Part shown: positions 17,337 to 26,739 of the stretch, piece after piece
Numbering within the stretch: the first letter of the stretch is position 1
Layout: each line of letters begins with the position of its first letter
NCBI GenBank assembly: GCA_047974845.1
Contig: JBKECQ010000064.1
Span: forward strand, 9,050 to 73,049
Source: Aminipila sp047974845
GTDB taxonomy: Bacteria; Bacillota; Clostridia; Peptostreptococcales; Anaerovoracaceae
Length of the DNA: 64,000 nt
Direction of reading: 5' to 3'
Translations under genes and position numbers: made by a program
Notes under the pieces: generated by a model
What the model was told of the DNA's origin: nothing
What the model saw: only the letters and a program-made list of their open reading frames with translations
Database searches by the model: none

Positions 17337-18464
17337 ATGACATATATAAAGGATTTTGAAAAAATTGTTGAAGACCAATTGAAGAGAATAGAAAAATTAA
17401 AGGCTTCTACTGATTTTGTTGACTTTAGCAGTCTAGATAAAATTGTTATCGGCATAATTGACGGAGATGGTATCGGCCCTGTTATCTTAAGGGAAGCAAA
17501 AAGAGTTCTAAATGAGTTGTTGAAAGATGAGCTATCTTCATGTAAAATTGAATTGCGTACAATTGAAGGATTAACTTTAGAGAACCGTATTTCAAAAAAC
17601 GAAACAGTTCCTTCTGATGTACTTGAAAACATAAAGCAATGCCATGTTTTGCTAAAGGGTCCGACAACAACCCCAAGCAAAGCTGATAATTTGCCTAATA
17701 TTGAAAGTGCAAATGTTACTTTAAGAAGAGAGTTGGATTTATTTGCAAATGTTCGCCCTGTTTCTCTTCCCGATGAAAATATTGACTGGGTGTTCTATAG
17801 AGAAAATACGGAGGGTGAATATGCCTTAGGTAGTAAGGGAGTAGAAGTCAATGATGATATCTCTATTGATTTTAAGGTTACTACTACTGCCGGTACAAAA
17901 CGAATTGCTAAGGCCGCATTTGAATATGCTAAAGCTAATGGTAACAAAAACGTTTCAATTGTAACAAAGGCAAACATAATGAAAAAAACTGACGGTAAGT
18001 TCTTGGACTTATGTTATGAAGTGGCTAAGGACTACCCTGCCATTAATGTTGATGACTGGTATGTTGATATTATGGCGGCAAATCTTATAAATCCTCAGTT
18101 GCGCAGTAAATTTAATGTTTTTATACTACCAAATTTATATGGTGACATCATAACCGATGAAGCCGCTCAAATTCAAGGTGGTGTAGGAACTGCCGGCAGT
18201 GCAAATGTAGGTAGCAAATATGCTATGTTTGAAGCTATTCATGGAAGTGCTCCTCGAATGGTAGCAGATGGACTGGCAGAATACGCTAATCCCTCTAGCA
18301 TACTAAAAGCTTGTGAAATGTTATTGCGTCATATTGGATATTCAAATAAAGCAGATATCCTTTCTTCTGCATTAGGTTTTGCACAGGAACAAAAAAATAT
18401 GACTGGAGACGCTTCTGGCGAAACAGCTGCAGTCTTTACGGACTGCATTCTTTCCAAAATCTAG
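17337..18464 (+). CDS. icd: Isocitrate dehydrogenase (isocitrate/isopropylmalate family)
   Basis: Oxidatively decarboxylates isocitrate to 2-oxoglutarate. It has 375 residues. Signatures are IGIIDGDGIGPV, LKGPTTTP, the substrate loop VFYRENTEGEYA and the metal-site region YGDIITDEAAQIQGGVGTAGSANVG. The cofactor loop HGSAPRMVADG is neither the classical NAD (PDI) nor E. coli NADP (PKY) form, so cofactor use is undecided. The ATG at 17337 has AAGGAG before it, 4 bases after acn; an upstream in-frame ATG lies inside acn. Its pairing with acn favours isocitrate over isopropylmalate as substrate. Confidence 0.88.
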   Translation: MTYIKDFEKIVEDQLKRIEKLKASTDFVDFSSLDKIVIGIIDGDGIGPVILREAKRVLNELLKDELSSCKIELRTIEGLTLENRISKNETVPSDVLENIKQCHVLLKGPTTTPSKADNLPNIESANVTLRRELDLFANVRPVSLPDENIDWVFYRENTEGEYALGSKGVEVNDDISIDFKVTTTAGTKRIAKAAFEYAKANGNKNVSIVTKANIMKKTDGKFLDLCYEVAKDYPAINVDDWYVDIMAANLINPQLRSKFNVFILPNLYGDIITDEAAQIQGGVGTAGSANVGSKYAMFEAIHGSAPRMVADGLAEYANPSSILKACEMLLRHIGYSNKADILSSALGFAQEQKNMTGDASGETAAVFTDCILSKI

Positions 18465-18476
18465 GAGGATTAACCA

Positions 18477-19148
18477 ATGGTTCTTTACCAACACAATGAA
18501 AATGCTAAATCACAGAATTTACCAATTTCCAATAACCTTTTTTCCGAATTACAAAAAGATATTCTTCTGGGAAAAATGCGTTCCGGAGAAAAGCTAACAG
18601 AACAAAGTATCTGTGATAAATATAAAGTTAGTAGAACGCCTGTAAGGGAAGCTCTAAGGCAACTTGAAATGGAAGGTCTAATAGAAACAATTCCAAATAG
18701 AGGTGCTTTTGTAATAGGTTTTTCAGCTCAGGATATGATTGATATGTATGAACTTCGTAAATCCTATGAGGTTCAGGCTGTTAAATGGGCTATTGAACGT
18801 ATAACTGATGAAGAAATGGAAGACTTAGAAGAAACCTTTGAGTTCATGGAATTTTACACTCAAAAAAATGATATTGACAAAATGCTGAATATCAATACTG
18901 GTTTCCATCAACTCATTTATAATGCTTCACACAACAGAATGTTACAGCAGGTATTATCTTCATACCAGATATATATAAAACATAGCCGAAAACCGGGGCC
19001 TTACCCCGACAATTATCTTGCCGATGTTTTGGAAGAACACCGAGCAATATTCGAAGCATTTAAGAACAAGGATACGGTTGCAGGAATCTTAGCAATGCAA
19101 AATCATATGGATAAGTCTATGAATAGAGCAAATTCTAAGTTAAAATAA
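18477..19148 (+). CDS. GntR-family regulator with FCD domain
   Basis: A 223-residue regulator with an N-terminal winged helix (GEKLTEQSICDKYKVSRTPVREALRQLEMEGLIE, shown in part: SRTPVREALRQLE at about 57-69) and an all-helical FCD ligand domain. FCD proteins often sense carboxylic acids through bound metal. It starts 12 bases after icd with AGGAGG, so it is in the aconitase operon and is a good candidate to control it through the inverted repeat at 15311-15337. Confidence 0.88.
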   Translation: MVLYQHNENAKSQNLPISNNLFSELQKDILLGKMRSGEKLTEQSICDKYKVSRTPVREALRQLEMEGLIETIPNRGAFVIGFSAQDMIDMYELRKSYEVQAVKWAIERITDEEMEDLEETFEFMEFYTQKNDIDKMLNINTGFHQLIYNASHNRMLQQVLSSYQIYIKHSRKPGPYPDNYLADVLEEHRAIFEAFKNKDTVAGILAMQNHMDKSMNRANSKLK

Positions 19149-19223
19149 TGTATAACAATAAGATGTTGCAGACAAAATACATAAAGGCACATTAGTTTCC
19201 AAAACGATAGGAGGTAAGTTATT

Positions 19224-20243
19224 ATGAAAAGAAAGATAGCTATTAATGGATTCGGCAGAATCGGAAGACTAACCTTTAGACAAATTTTTGATAATGATAA
19301 TTTTGAAATCGTTGCTATTAATGATTTAAGTAAACCTGAAATGTTGGCATACCTTTTAAAGCATGACAGCGTACAAGGACAATACACAAAATATCATATT
19401 ACAAGTGATGAAGAATCTATTACTATAGGTGATACTAAAATTAAAATTTATAAGGAGGCCGATCCTTCAAATCTTCCTTGGAAAGAACTAGGGATAGATA
19501 TTGTTCTTGAATGCACCGGATTTTTTGCTTCTAAAAGCAAATCTCAAGCTCATATAGATGCAGGTGCAAAGAAAGTCCTTATTTCTGCCCCAGCCGGTAA
19601 TGACCTTCCTACAATTGTTTATGGAGTAAATGAAAATACATTATCAAGTGAAGATAACATCATTTCTGCCGCTTCATGCACAACAAATTGCCTTGCACCA
19701 ATGGTCAAGGCACTAAACGACTATAGAGAAATCAGAACGGGTTTTATGACAACTATTCACGCATATACCGGTGACCAGATGATACTTGACGGACCACATA
19801 GAAAAAATGATTTCCGTCGTGCAAGAGCAGGTGCAATTAATATAGTACCAAACAGCACGGGAGCAGCAAAGGCTATTGGTTTGGTAATTCCTGAACTTGA
19901 TGGAAAACTTATCGGTTCAGCCCAAAGAGTACCTGTAGCCAGTGGTTCAATAACCATTTTAGATGCTGTTTTAAAAGACTCATCGGAAACAGTTTCTTTA
20001 GAAGGTGTGCATGAGGCTATGAAAAAAGCAACAAATGACTCCTTTGGTTATACCGAAGAAGAGCTTGTATCAAGTGATATAATCGGAATGCATTACGGCT
20101 CACTTTTTGATGCGACTCAAACACTTGTAGCTAGAAGTGGTACAGGCGTATACGAAGTCAGAGTTGTTGCTTGGTATGATAACGAAAGCAGTTACGTTTC
20201 TCAATTGGTTAGAACTCTAAAACACATTAGTACACTAATGTAA
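19224..20243 (+). CDS. gap: Glyceraldehyde-3-phosphate dehydrogenase, second copy
   Basis: A 339-residue type I GAPDH differing strongly from the copy at 4151. It has the NAD-type VAINDL (Asp34), catalytic SAASCTTNCLAP, the TIHAYTGDQMILDGPH loop and RRARAGAINIVPNSTGAAKAIG; from memory this resembles streptococcal and other Firmicute enzymes. An AGGAGG site precedes the ATG. It follows the aconitase-operon regulator by 75 bases and is closed by its own terminator. Why a glycolytic enzyme sits with TCA genes is not evident; it may be the main catabolic or a condition-specific isozyme. Confidence 0.93.
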   Translation: MKRKIAINGFGRIGRLTFRQIFDNDNFEIVAINDLSKPEMLAYLLKHDSVQGQYTKYHITSDEESITIGDTKIKIYKEADPSNLPWKELGIDIVLECTGFFASKSKSQAHIDAGAKKVLISAPAGNDLPTIVYGVNENTLSSEDNIISAASCTTNCLAPMVKALNDYREIRTGFMTTIHAYTGDQMILDGPHRKNDFRRARAGAINIVPNSTGAAKAIGLVIPELDGKLIGSAQRVPVASGSITILDAVLKDSSETVSLEGVHEAMKKATNDSFGYTEEELVSSDIIGMHYGSLFDATQTLVARSGTGVYEVRVVAWYDNESSYVSQLVRTLKHISTLM

Positions 20244-20316
20244 CATAACATTTTATATAAAAACTATATACTAATTTTTTAAAGTTCTAAAAACAACTTA
20301 ATATTTTAAAAATCTC

Positions 20317-20350
20317 AAGACTACTTCGTTTAAACGGAGTAGTCTTTTTG
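20317..20350 (+). terminator. Terminator after the second GAPDH
   Basis: A 12-bp stem (20317-20328 with 20335-20346, one G-U pair, 6-base loop) is followed by a T-run. Confidence 0.88.
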
Positions 20351-20409
20351 ATGTGTATGACTCCCCCGATTTTAGATGAAAAGAGTATTTTATGTTTTTA
20401 TTTTAAAAC

Positions 20410-20438
20410 TTTACTTTACTTAAGTAACGTGTTATATT
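20410..20438 (+). promoter_or_regulatory. Promoter of the histidine operon
   Basis: TTTACT (20410-20415) and TATATT (20433-20438) with a 17-base spacer, about 45 bases before hisZ. The leader is too short for a His T-box or a peptide attenuator. Confidence 0.45.
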
Positions 20439-20485
20439 GATGTAGTGATAACTTGTTAAATCAATAAATTAAAAGAGGTCTTTAT

Positions 20486-21589
20486 ATGGATAACATAATT
20501 AAACAAATTCTTACCACTGAAGAAGAAGCCTCCATTAGGCTGAGGTCAATTTATGAGCAATATGGCTACTCTCAATTTAAAATGTCTAAATTTGAAGAGT
20601 ATGATTTATATGCTACAAATAAGGACTTTCTTCAGTCAAAGGGAATCATATCTTTTACAGACACAAACGGTAAACTAATGGCGCTAAAGCCTGACGTTAC
20701 CCTTTCCATTGTCAGAAGAATGCAAGATAAGCTTACCTCATTAAAAAAGCTTTATTATAATGAAAACGTTTATAGGGTTGATAAAGATACACAATCATAT
20801 AAAGAATTTCTACAGGTAGGGCTGGAATGCTTAGGCCAAATTGATATATATAATACATTAGAGGTAATAGCTCTTGCCTGCAAAAGTCTCGAGTCCATTA
20901 GCCCAAATTACATATTAACCTTATCCCACATGGGTATTCTAAACCGCCTTCTTGCGGCTTTGCAATTACCCACAAGTGCAGCAGCACCTATTCTAAAATT
21001 TATTGGAGAAAAAAATATCCATGGAATTAAGGATTTATGCCAGCAATACCAAATAAGTCAAACTGATTCCACCAATCTGGTTACTTGCCTTACATATTAT
21101 GGAGATGCAAAAACTGTTGTTCAGTCCCTTAAAGACAGCTGCTTTTATAGCTCAATTTCGGATTATGTAGAGGAATTAGAGGTTATTTCCTCAAATTTAA
21201 ATAAAATGGGTTACAAGAGTATTCAGATAGATTTTTCTACCACAAACGATATGAATTATTATAATGGTATACTTTTTCAGGGATTTATTTCAAACATTCC
21301 CTCCGCAATCGTTTCAGGTGGACGGTATGACAATCTTTTGAATAAAATGGGCAAAAATTATGGAGGCATAGGCTTTGCATTTTATATAAATCTTTTAAGC
21401 TACCTCCCCTCTTTTGATAAATCTTATGACATAGATGTTTTGCTAACTTATGATTCAAACTGTAATATACAAGATGTTATAAATAGCGCCCATAAGCTTA
21501 TTACCTCGGGTAAGCGAATTCAGGTACAAAATTATATCCCTAAGGATATTAAATATAAACAAATAGTGAAATTAGGAAAAGGAGGTTGA
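20486..21589 (+). CDS. hisZ: ATP phosphoribosyltransferase regulatory subunit HisZ
   Basis: A 367-residue paralogue of histidyl-tRNA synthetase that binds short HisG and confers activity and histidine feedback. It keeps class II synthetase-like segments (MALKPDVTLSIVRRMQ, QVGLECLG, VSGGRYDNLL) but lacks a functional synthetase context and an anticodon-binding domain of normal size. First gene of the his operon, 7 bases before hisG. Confidence 0.93.
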   Translation: MDNIIKQILTTEEEASIRLRSIYEQYGYSQFKMSKFEEYDLYATNKDFLQSKGIISFTDTNGKLMALKPDVTLSIVRRMQDKLTSLKKLYYNENVYRVDKDTQSYKEFLQVGLECLGQIDIYNTLEVIALACKSLESISPNYILTLSHMGILNRLLAALQLPTSAAAPILKFIGEKNIHGIKDLCQQYQISQTDSTNLVTCLTYYGDAKTVVQSLKDSCFYSSISDYVEELEVISSNLNKMGYKSIQIDFSTTNDMNYYNGILFQGFISNIPSAIVSGGRYDNLLNKMGKNYGGIGFAFYINLLSYLPSFDKSYDIDVLLTYDSNCNIQDVINSAHKLITSGKRIQVQNYIPKDIKYKQIVKLGKGG

Positions 21590-21596
21590 AAATACA

Positions 21597-22229
21597 TTGA
21601 AGGAAATGATTAGTGTAGCATTACCAAAGGGCAGGCTTGGTGATCAAGTTTATAAAATGTTTGAAGTTGCGGGATATGCTTGCCCTCCTATTAATGAAGA
21701 TAGCCGAAAACTAATCTTTGAAAATACCGAAAAAAATATTCGTTATTTCTGGGTGAAACCCTCCGATGTTTCAATATATGTTGAACGTGGAGTCGCGGAT
21801 ATAGGGGTAGTTGGAAAAGATATTTTATTAGAATATAACCCCGATGTTTATGAACTCCTTGACCTGAACATAGGTAGATGTAGAATTGCAATTGCCTCGA
21901 AAAAGGGTTTTAAGGATAATCTAAACAGACCCTTGCGCATTGCCACTAAATTTAAGTGCGTTACTCAGAACTATTTTAATAAACAAGGCAGGAATATTGA
22001 CATTATTAAGCTTAATGGTTCAATTGAACTGGCTCCCCTACTAAACCTATCCGATGTAATCGTAGACATTGTTGAAACCGGAACAACACTAAAGGAAAAC
22101 AATTTAGAGACTATAGCCACCATTGTTCCAATAAGTGCACGTTTAATAGCTAATAAGTCCAGCTTTAAATTTAAAACTCAATCAGTTGAAAGCATATGTG
22201 AAAACATAAAGGCTCAATGTCCTAATTAA
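21597..22229 (+). CDS. hisG: ATP phosphoribosyltransferase, short form HisG
   Basis: Catalyses the first step of histidine synthesis, condensing ATP and PRPP. It has 210 residues, the short form that needs HisZ. Seen are VALPKGRLGDQV, the ADIGVVGKDILLE region and the PRPP loop DIVETGTTLKENN. The start is a TTG at 21597, 11 bases after GGAGG; the ATG three codons later has a poorer site. It overlaps nothing and follows hisZ closely. Confidence 0.95.
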   Translation: MKEMISVALPKGRLGDQVYKMFEVAGYACPPINEDSRKLIFENTEKNIRYFWVKPSDVSIYVERGVADIGVVGKDILLEYNPDVYELLDLNIGRCRIAIASKKGFKDNLNRPLRIATKFKCVTQNYFNKQGRNIDIIKLNGSIELAPLLNLSDVIVDIVETGTTLKENNLETIATIVPISARLIANKSSFKFKTQSVESICENIKAQCPN

Positions 22230-22246
22230 TAAAACAGAGGTAATTT

Positions 22247-23524
22247 ATGATTAAAATATTAGAATATAATCAAACTTCATTTGAAAAGTTTGCAACATTT
22301 AAGCCATCTTCTTCTGATTTAATAGATTCTGTCCGTGCTATTATAAATCAGGTTAAATTAGATGGTGATACTGCCATTTTTAAATTTAATAAACAGTTTG
22401 ATAAGTATAGTTTGCAAGAGCTAGAAGTATCTGAACAAGAAATTCAAACCGCCCTATCTTTAGTTAGTCCTCAATTTATTAAAGTATTAAAAAAATCCGC
22501 TGAAAATATAAAGAGCTTTCACAAAAAACAAATCAGAAACAGCTTTATAATATCAGAAAGCAGTGGTGTTATAACAGGACAGAAAATAACTCCATTAGAC
22601 AGAGTCGGTTTATATATACCGGGTGGTACAGCCAATTACCCCTCTTCAGTTCTTATGAATTGTATACCTGCAAAAATTGCCGGTGTTTCCGAAATTATTA
22701 TGGTCACCCCTGCAAAGGAAGGTATTGTAAGCCCAAATATCTTGACTGCCGCAAAAATTGCCGGTGTTGATAGGATTTTTAAAGTTGGAGGTGCTCAAGC
22801 AATAGCAGCCCTAGCATATGGCACAAATACAATTCCTCCTGTAGATAAGATAGTCGGTCCCGGTAATGCTTATGTGGCAGAAGCAAAAAAACAGGTGTTT
22901 GGAGCCGTTGATATAGATATGATAGCCGGTCCAAGTGAAATACTTATTATTGCAGATGACAGCTGCAATCCAACTTATATTGCTTCTGATATTCTCTCCC
23001 AAGCAGAGCATGACACCATGTCCTCACCTATTTTAATTACAACCAGCTCCTACTTGGCGGACGCAGTTAGCCTTGAAATCGAAAGACAGCTTGCAGCATT
23101 GCCTCGTAAGGATATTGCTCGGCAATCCATTGATAATAACGGAAAAATAATTGTTACAAATTCCATTGAAGATGCAGTTAATTTATCAAACGAAATTGCA
23201 CCGGAGCATTTAGAAATATGCCTTGATAATCCATTTGATTATTTGGACAAAATAAAACACGCAGGATCTATATTTTTAGGTAAAAATTGTCCTGAGGCGC
23301 TGGGTGATTACTTTGCTGGGCCAAATCATACGTTACCTACCAGTGGAACAGCCCGATTTTTTTCGCCTCTCTCAGTAGACGATTTTGTTAAAAAATCTCA
23401 ATATACATACTACTCTAAAGATGCTCTTTCAAAGGTTGCAGAAGATGTTGCCTGCTTTGCAAGAGAAGAAGGCCTTGAGGCTCACGCAAGAAGTGTATTG
23501 GTAAGAGTAAAAGATAATATTTAG
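22247..23524 (+). CDS. hisD: Histidinol dehydrogenase
   Basis: Catalyses the last two oxidations, from histidinol to histidine, using NAD and zinc. It has 425 residues with PLDRVGLYIPGGTANYPSSVLMN, the signature IDMIAGPSEILIIADD, catalytic PEHLEI and the zinc/substrate region CPEALGDYFAGPNHTLPTSGTARF. AGAGGT precedes the ATG. Third gene of the operon. Confidence 0.97.
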   Translation: MIKILEYNQTSFEKFATFKPSSSDLIDSVRAIINQVKLDGDTAIFKFNKQFDKYSLQELEVSEQEIQTALSLVSPQFIKVLKKSAENIKSFHKKQIRNSFIISESSGVITGQKITPLDRVGLYIPGGTANYPSSVLMNCIPAKIAGVSEIIMVTPAKEGIVSPNILTAAKIAGVDRIFKVGGAQAIAALAYGTNTIPPVDKIVGPGNAYVAEAKKQVFGAVDIDMIAGPSEILIIADDSCNPTYIASDILSQAEHDTMSSPILITTSSYLADAVSLEIERQLAALPRKDIARQSIDNNGKIIVTNSIEDAVNLSNEIAPEHLEICLDNPFDYLDKIKHAGSIFLGKNCPEALGDYFAGPNHTLPTSGTARFFSPLSVDDFVKKSQYTYYSKDALSKVAEDVACFAREEGLEAHARSVLVRVKDNI

Positions 23525-23578
23525 TTCTTTTCATAAATATATCATTCAATTGTAAGTGTAAAATTAATAGGTGCTATT

Positions 23579-24643
23579 ATGAGTAAATTCTTAAATAAAA
23601 ATTTTCAAAGGCTAGTGCCCTATAAACCGGGAGAACAGCCAAGAGATAGAAGATATATAAAATTAAATACAAATGAGTCCCCTTTTCCACCTTCTGATAA
23701 AGTTTTACAAGCTATTGGTGCAGAAGAAATCTCAAACCTCAGGTTATATTCAGATTCTCAGTGCAGTTTATTATCAGAGAAATTGGCCAACCTATATGGA
23801 ATTTCAACTGACCAAATATTCTTTTCAAATGGGTCTGATGACATATTGAATTTTGCTTTTATGGCATTTTCCGGAGAAGGTATTTGCGCCTGTTTCCCTG
23901 ATATTACATATGGTTTTTACAAGGTTTTTGCAAATCTGAACAATACAGAATATGTAGAGATTCCTTTGCAAGATAATTTTTCTATTAATCATAGGGATTA
24001 TTGCAATATTAATAAATTTATCGTTATTGCCAACCCAAATGCCCCTACCGGTCTTTCTCTTACAATTCCTGAAATAGAAGAGATTGTAAGAAGTAATCCA
24101 AATAATGTGGTGGTTATTGATGAAGCATATGTGGATTTTGGTTCCACCTCCTGCTATCCTCTCATAACTTCCTACAAAAACCTTTTGGTAGTACAGACCT
24201 TTTCTAAATCTCGCTCAATGGCAGGTGCAAGACTAGGATTTGCAATAGGTTCTCCCGAACTAATCAACGATTTAAATACCATAAAATTTTCTACGAATCC
24301 ATATAACGTAAACAGTCTTACTTTGGCACTTGGTCAGGCTACACTAGACTCAAATGAATATTATTTGAAAAATTGCAGGCTCATTGCAGATATTAGAGAC
24401 AATACTACAAAAGTAATAGAAAGTTTAGGCTTTAATGTAATTCCGTCAAAAGCCAACTTCATATTTACTAACCACCCTAATTTCTCAGGAAAATTCCTAT
24501 ATGAGAAGCTTAAAGAAAAAGGTATTTTAGTTCGCCATTTTGATTTACCAAGAATCTCTTCCTACATTAGGATTACCATAGGAACACAATCAGAGATGGA
24601 CTTTTTATTGGAACAGCTAAAAAATATTTTAAATTATGATTAA
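23579..24643 (+). CDS. hisC: Histidinol-phosphate aminotransferase
   Basis: PLP enzyme converting imidazole-acetol phosphate and glutamate to histidinol phosphate. It has 354 residues of aminotransferase fold I. Seen are the N-terminal KLNTNESPFPPS, NPNAPTG, DEAYVDF and the PLP lysine in TFSKSRSMAGARLGFAIG. It starts 54 bases after hisD and ends at an 18-bp-period tandem repeat. Confidence 0.95.
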   Translation: MSKFLNKNFQRLVPYKPGEQPRDRRYIKLNTNESPFPPSDKVLQAIGAEEISNLRLYSDSQCSLLSEKLANLYGISTDQIFFSNGSDDILNFAFMAFSGEGICACFPDITYGFYKVFANLNNTEYVEIPLQDNFSINHRDYCNINKFIVIANPNAPTGLSLTIPEIEEIVRSNPNNVVVIDEAYVDFGSTSCYPLITSYKNLLVVQTFSKSRSMAGARLGFAIGSPELINDLNTIKFSTNPYNVNSLTLALGQATLDSNEYYLKNCRLIADIRDNTTKVIESLGFNVIPSKANFIFTNHPNFSGKFLYEKLKEKGILVRHFDLPRISSYIRITIGTQSEMDFLLEQLKNILNYD

Positions 24644-24708
24644 TTTATTTTAGCTTACAAATTTATCTTAGTTTACTAATTTATCTTAGCTTACTAATTT
24701 ATCTTAAC
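24644..24708. repeat. Tandem repeat, 18-bp period, hisC-hisB spacer
   Basis: About 3.6 copies of TTTATCTTAGCTTACTAA, the inner two differing at one base. The array starts one base after the hisC stop codon and fills most of the spacer. Confidence 0.9.
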
Positions 24709-24746
24709 CAAACCGTAGTTTTTATTAATTTAAAATGGAGGTATAT

Positions 24747-25352
24747 ATGACGGAAGTAAAAATAGAAAGAAAAACTATAGAAAGAAAAACTGCTGAAACC
24801 AATATAAAATTAGATTTTGAGCCTTATGGCAGTGGTAAAAGCAATATCCAAACAGGCTGTGGTTTTCTAGATCATATGCTGACACTTTTCGCATATCACG
24901 GGGGATTTAATATCAATTTAAACTGCTGTGGAGATACACACGTAGATTATCACCACACAGTTGAAGATGTGGCAATTTGTCTTGGTTCAGCGGTTTCATC
25001 TATTTTAAAGGAAAAAGCAGGAATAAACAGATACGGAAGTATCATATTGCCTATGGACGAAGCTCTTATTCTTTGTTCCATAGATATCTCCGGACGAAGC
25101 CATTTATCTTTCAATATTAATATACCAAATGAAAAAATAGGTGATTTTGATACGGAACTCGTCCAAGAATTTTTTCTTGGTTTTATTAGAAATTGTAATA
25201 TTACCGTTCATCTGCAACAGCTGTCAGGAACTAATTCACATCACATAGTTGAAGGAGTATTTAAGGCCTTTTCAAAAGCATTATCTGAAGCTATGAATAT
25301 AAATCCCCGATTAAATGGTGAAATCCCTTCTACAAAAGGAGTTTTGTTATGA
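24747..25352 (+). CDS. hisB: Imidazoleglycerol-phosphate dehydratase
   Basis: Dehydrates imidazoleglycerol phosphate in histidine synthesis, with manganese bound by histidine clusters. It has 201 residues, with TGCGFLDHMLTLFAYHGGF, VDYHHTVEDVAICLG, MDEALILCSIDISGR and SGTNSHHIVEGVFKAFSKAL. The monofunctional type, with no phosphatase domain. The ATG at 24747 is 5 bases after GGAGG. Residues 6-15 are an exact in-frame duplication (IERKTIERKT) from a 15-bp perfect DNA repeat at 24762-24791. Its end overlaps the hisH start by 4 bases. Confidence 0.96.
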   Translation: MTEVKIERKTIERKTAETNIKLDFEPYGSGKSNIQTGCGFLDHMLTLFAYHGGFNINLNCCGDTHVDYHHTVEDVAICLGSAVSSILKEKAGINRYGSIILPMDEALILCSIDISGRSHLSFNINIPNEKIGDFDTELVQEFFLGFIRNCNITVHLQQLSGTNSHHIVEGVFKAFSKALSEAMNINPRLNGEIPSTKGVLL

Positions 25353-25966
25353 TAGTTATTATTGATTATGGTGTTGGCAATCTTTTTTCTTTAAAAAGTT
25401 CATTTAATGCAATAGGTCAGGAAGTTATTATTTCTAAGGACAAAGATATAATATCAAAGGCTGATAAAATTGTATTGCCCGGCGTTGGAGCTTTTTCTGA
25501 CGCAATGAAGAAATTAATAGATCAAGGTTTAGACACAGTGGTTAAAAATTGTGCATCAAGAAATATTCCCCTACTAGGAATTTGCCTTGGTATGCAGTTA
25601 CTATTTGAAACCGGTAAGGAACACGGTACCTATTCGGGTTTAGGTATATTAGAAGGTGATATTATTCCTATCACAGATGTGATTAATAGCAAACTAAAGG
25701 TTCCCCATATGGGTTGGAACAGCTTACAATTTTCAAAAAATAATAATTGTGAAAAACTCTTTAAATATATAAAAGACAACGATTACGTATATTTCGTTCA
25801 CTCATATTTCGCCTCAAACTGTAAAAATTCCATTATTGCTACTACAGAATATGGATCAGAAATTACAGCGGCTGTAGCAAAAGACAATATATTCGGTTGT
25901 CAATTTCATCCTGAAAAAAGCGGAAGTGTAGGTCTTAACATATTAAAGGCATTCTGTGAATTGTAA
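25349..25966 (+). CDS. hisH: Imidazole glycerol phosphate synthase, glutaminase subunit HisH
   Basis: Supplies ammonia from glutamine to HisF. A 205-residue class I glutamine amidotransferase. It has the N-terminal IDYGVGNLFSLKSSF, nucleophile Cys in GICLGMQLLFE, and His-Glu in CQFHPEKSG. Its ATGA start overlaps the hisB stop, implying translational coupling. Confidence 0.96.
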   Translation: MIVIIDYGVGNLFSLKSSFNAIGQEVIISKDKDIISKADKIVLPGVGAFSDAMKKLIDQGLDTVVKNCASRNIPLLGICLGMQLLFETGKEHGTYSGLGILEGDIIPITDVINSKLKVPHMGWNSLQFSKNNNCEKLFKYIKDNDYVYFVHSYFASNCKNSIIATTEYGSEITAAVAKDNIFGCQFHPEKSGSVGLNILKAFCEL

Positions 25967-25992
25967 GTAATAATAGAAGAAACGGAGACAAA

Positions 25993-26718
25993 ATGAACAT
26001 ATATCCTGCAATAGATTTATACAAAGAACAAGCTGTCAGATTAATAAAAGGAAATTTTAATGATATGACGGTTTACAGTAACGACCCTGTGTCAGTGGCC
26101 ATTTCCTTTCAGGAGCAAGGAGCTGAAAACTTACATATAGTCGATCTTGAAGGTGCAAAGCATGGAGCTACTTCAAACTTTAGCACCATAAAAAACATTG
26201 TTCAAAACACTGACCTCTTCATTCAAGTTGGCGGAGGAATTCGCAATATACAAACCATTGAAAAATATATAGCTCTTGGTGTGAACAGAATTATCTTGGG
26301 TACCGCCGCTATAACAAATGATTTATTTCTGCAAGAAGCCTTGAGTAGCTTTGGCGATAAAATTGCAGTTGGTGTGGATATAAAAGATAACAAAGTTGCA
26401 ACTAATGGTTGGAGTACGTTGTCTGACTATAGTTTAGACGACTACTGTGACAAATTAGAATACATGGGAGTGAAAACCATTATTTGCACAGATATTTCAA
26501 AAGACGGAGCTATGCAGGGGCCAAACATAGCTCTATACCAGGCCTTGTCCAAGCGAAAATCAATGCAAACAATTGCTTCCGGTGGAGTTTCAGGAGCTAA
26601 AGATATTGAACTTCTATGCAATGCCAATATATATGGCGCTATTTTAGGAAAAGCATTGTATACCAATGCATTGAGTATATGTGAAGCAATTAAAATTTCT
26701 AAAAGGAGTTATCTATAA
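25993..26718 (+). CDS. hisA: ProFAR isomerase HisA
   Basis: A 241-residue (beta/alpha)8 isomerase of the histidine pathway. The N-terminal catalytic Asp is in IYPAIDLYKEQAVRL. Phosphate-binding motifs are VGGGIRNI and ASGGVSG; the second Asp is in TDISKDGAMQGPN. It lies between hisH and hisF. Confidence 0.96.
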   Translation: MNIYPAIDLYKEQAVRLIKGNFNDMTVYSNDPVSVAISFQEQGAENLHIVDLEGAKHGATSNFSTIKNIVQNTDLFIQVGGGIRNIQTIEKYIALGVNRIILGTAAITNDLFLQEALSSFGDKIAVGVDIKDNKVATNGWSTLSDYSLDDYCDKLEYMGVKTIICTDISKDGAMQGPNIALYQALSKRKSMQTIASGGVSGAKDIELLCNANIYGAILGKALYTNALSICEAIKISKRSYL

Positions 26719-26739
26719 TTTTAAAAAGGAGTTATCTAT
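26701..26739 (+). repeat. Duplicated ribosome-site segment at the hisA-hisF junction
   Basis: The 16-base stretch AAAAGGAGTTATCTAT occurs at 26701-26716 and again at 26724-26739. The first copy contains the end and stop codon of hisA; the second carries the real ribosome site and runs into the hisF ATG. Confidence 0.85.

Noticed and set aside
20440..20485. Histidine T-box or attenuator ahead of hisZ
   Set aside because: The leader is only about 45 bases and has no T-box motif or terminator hairpin.
24644..24708. CRISPR array
   Set aside because: Units are directly tandem with no unique spacers, and no cas genes occur in the window.
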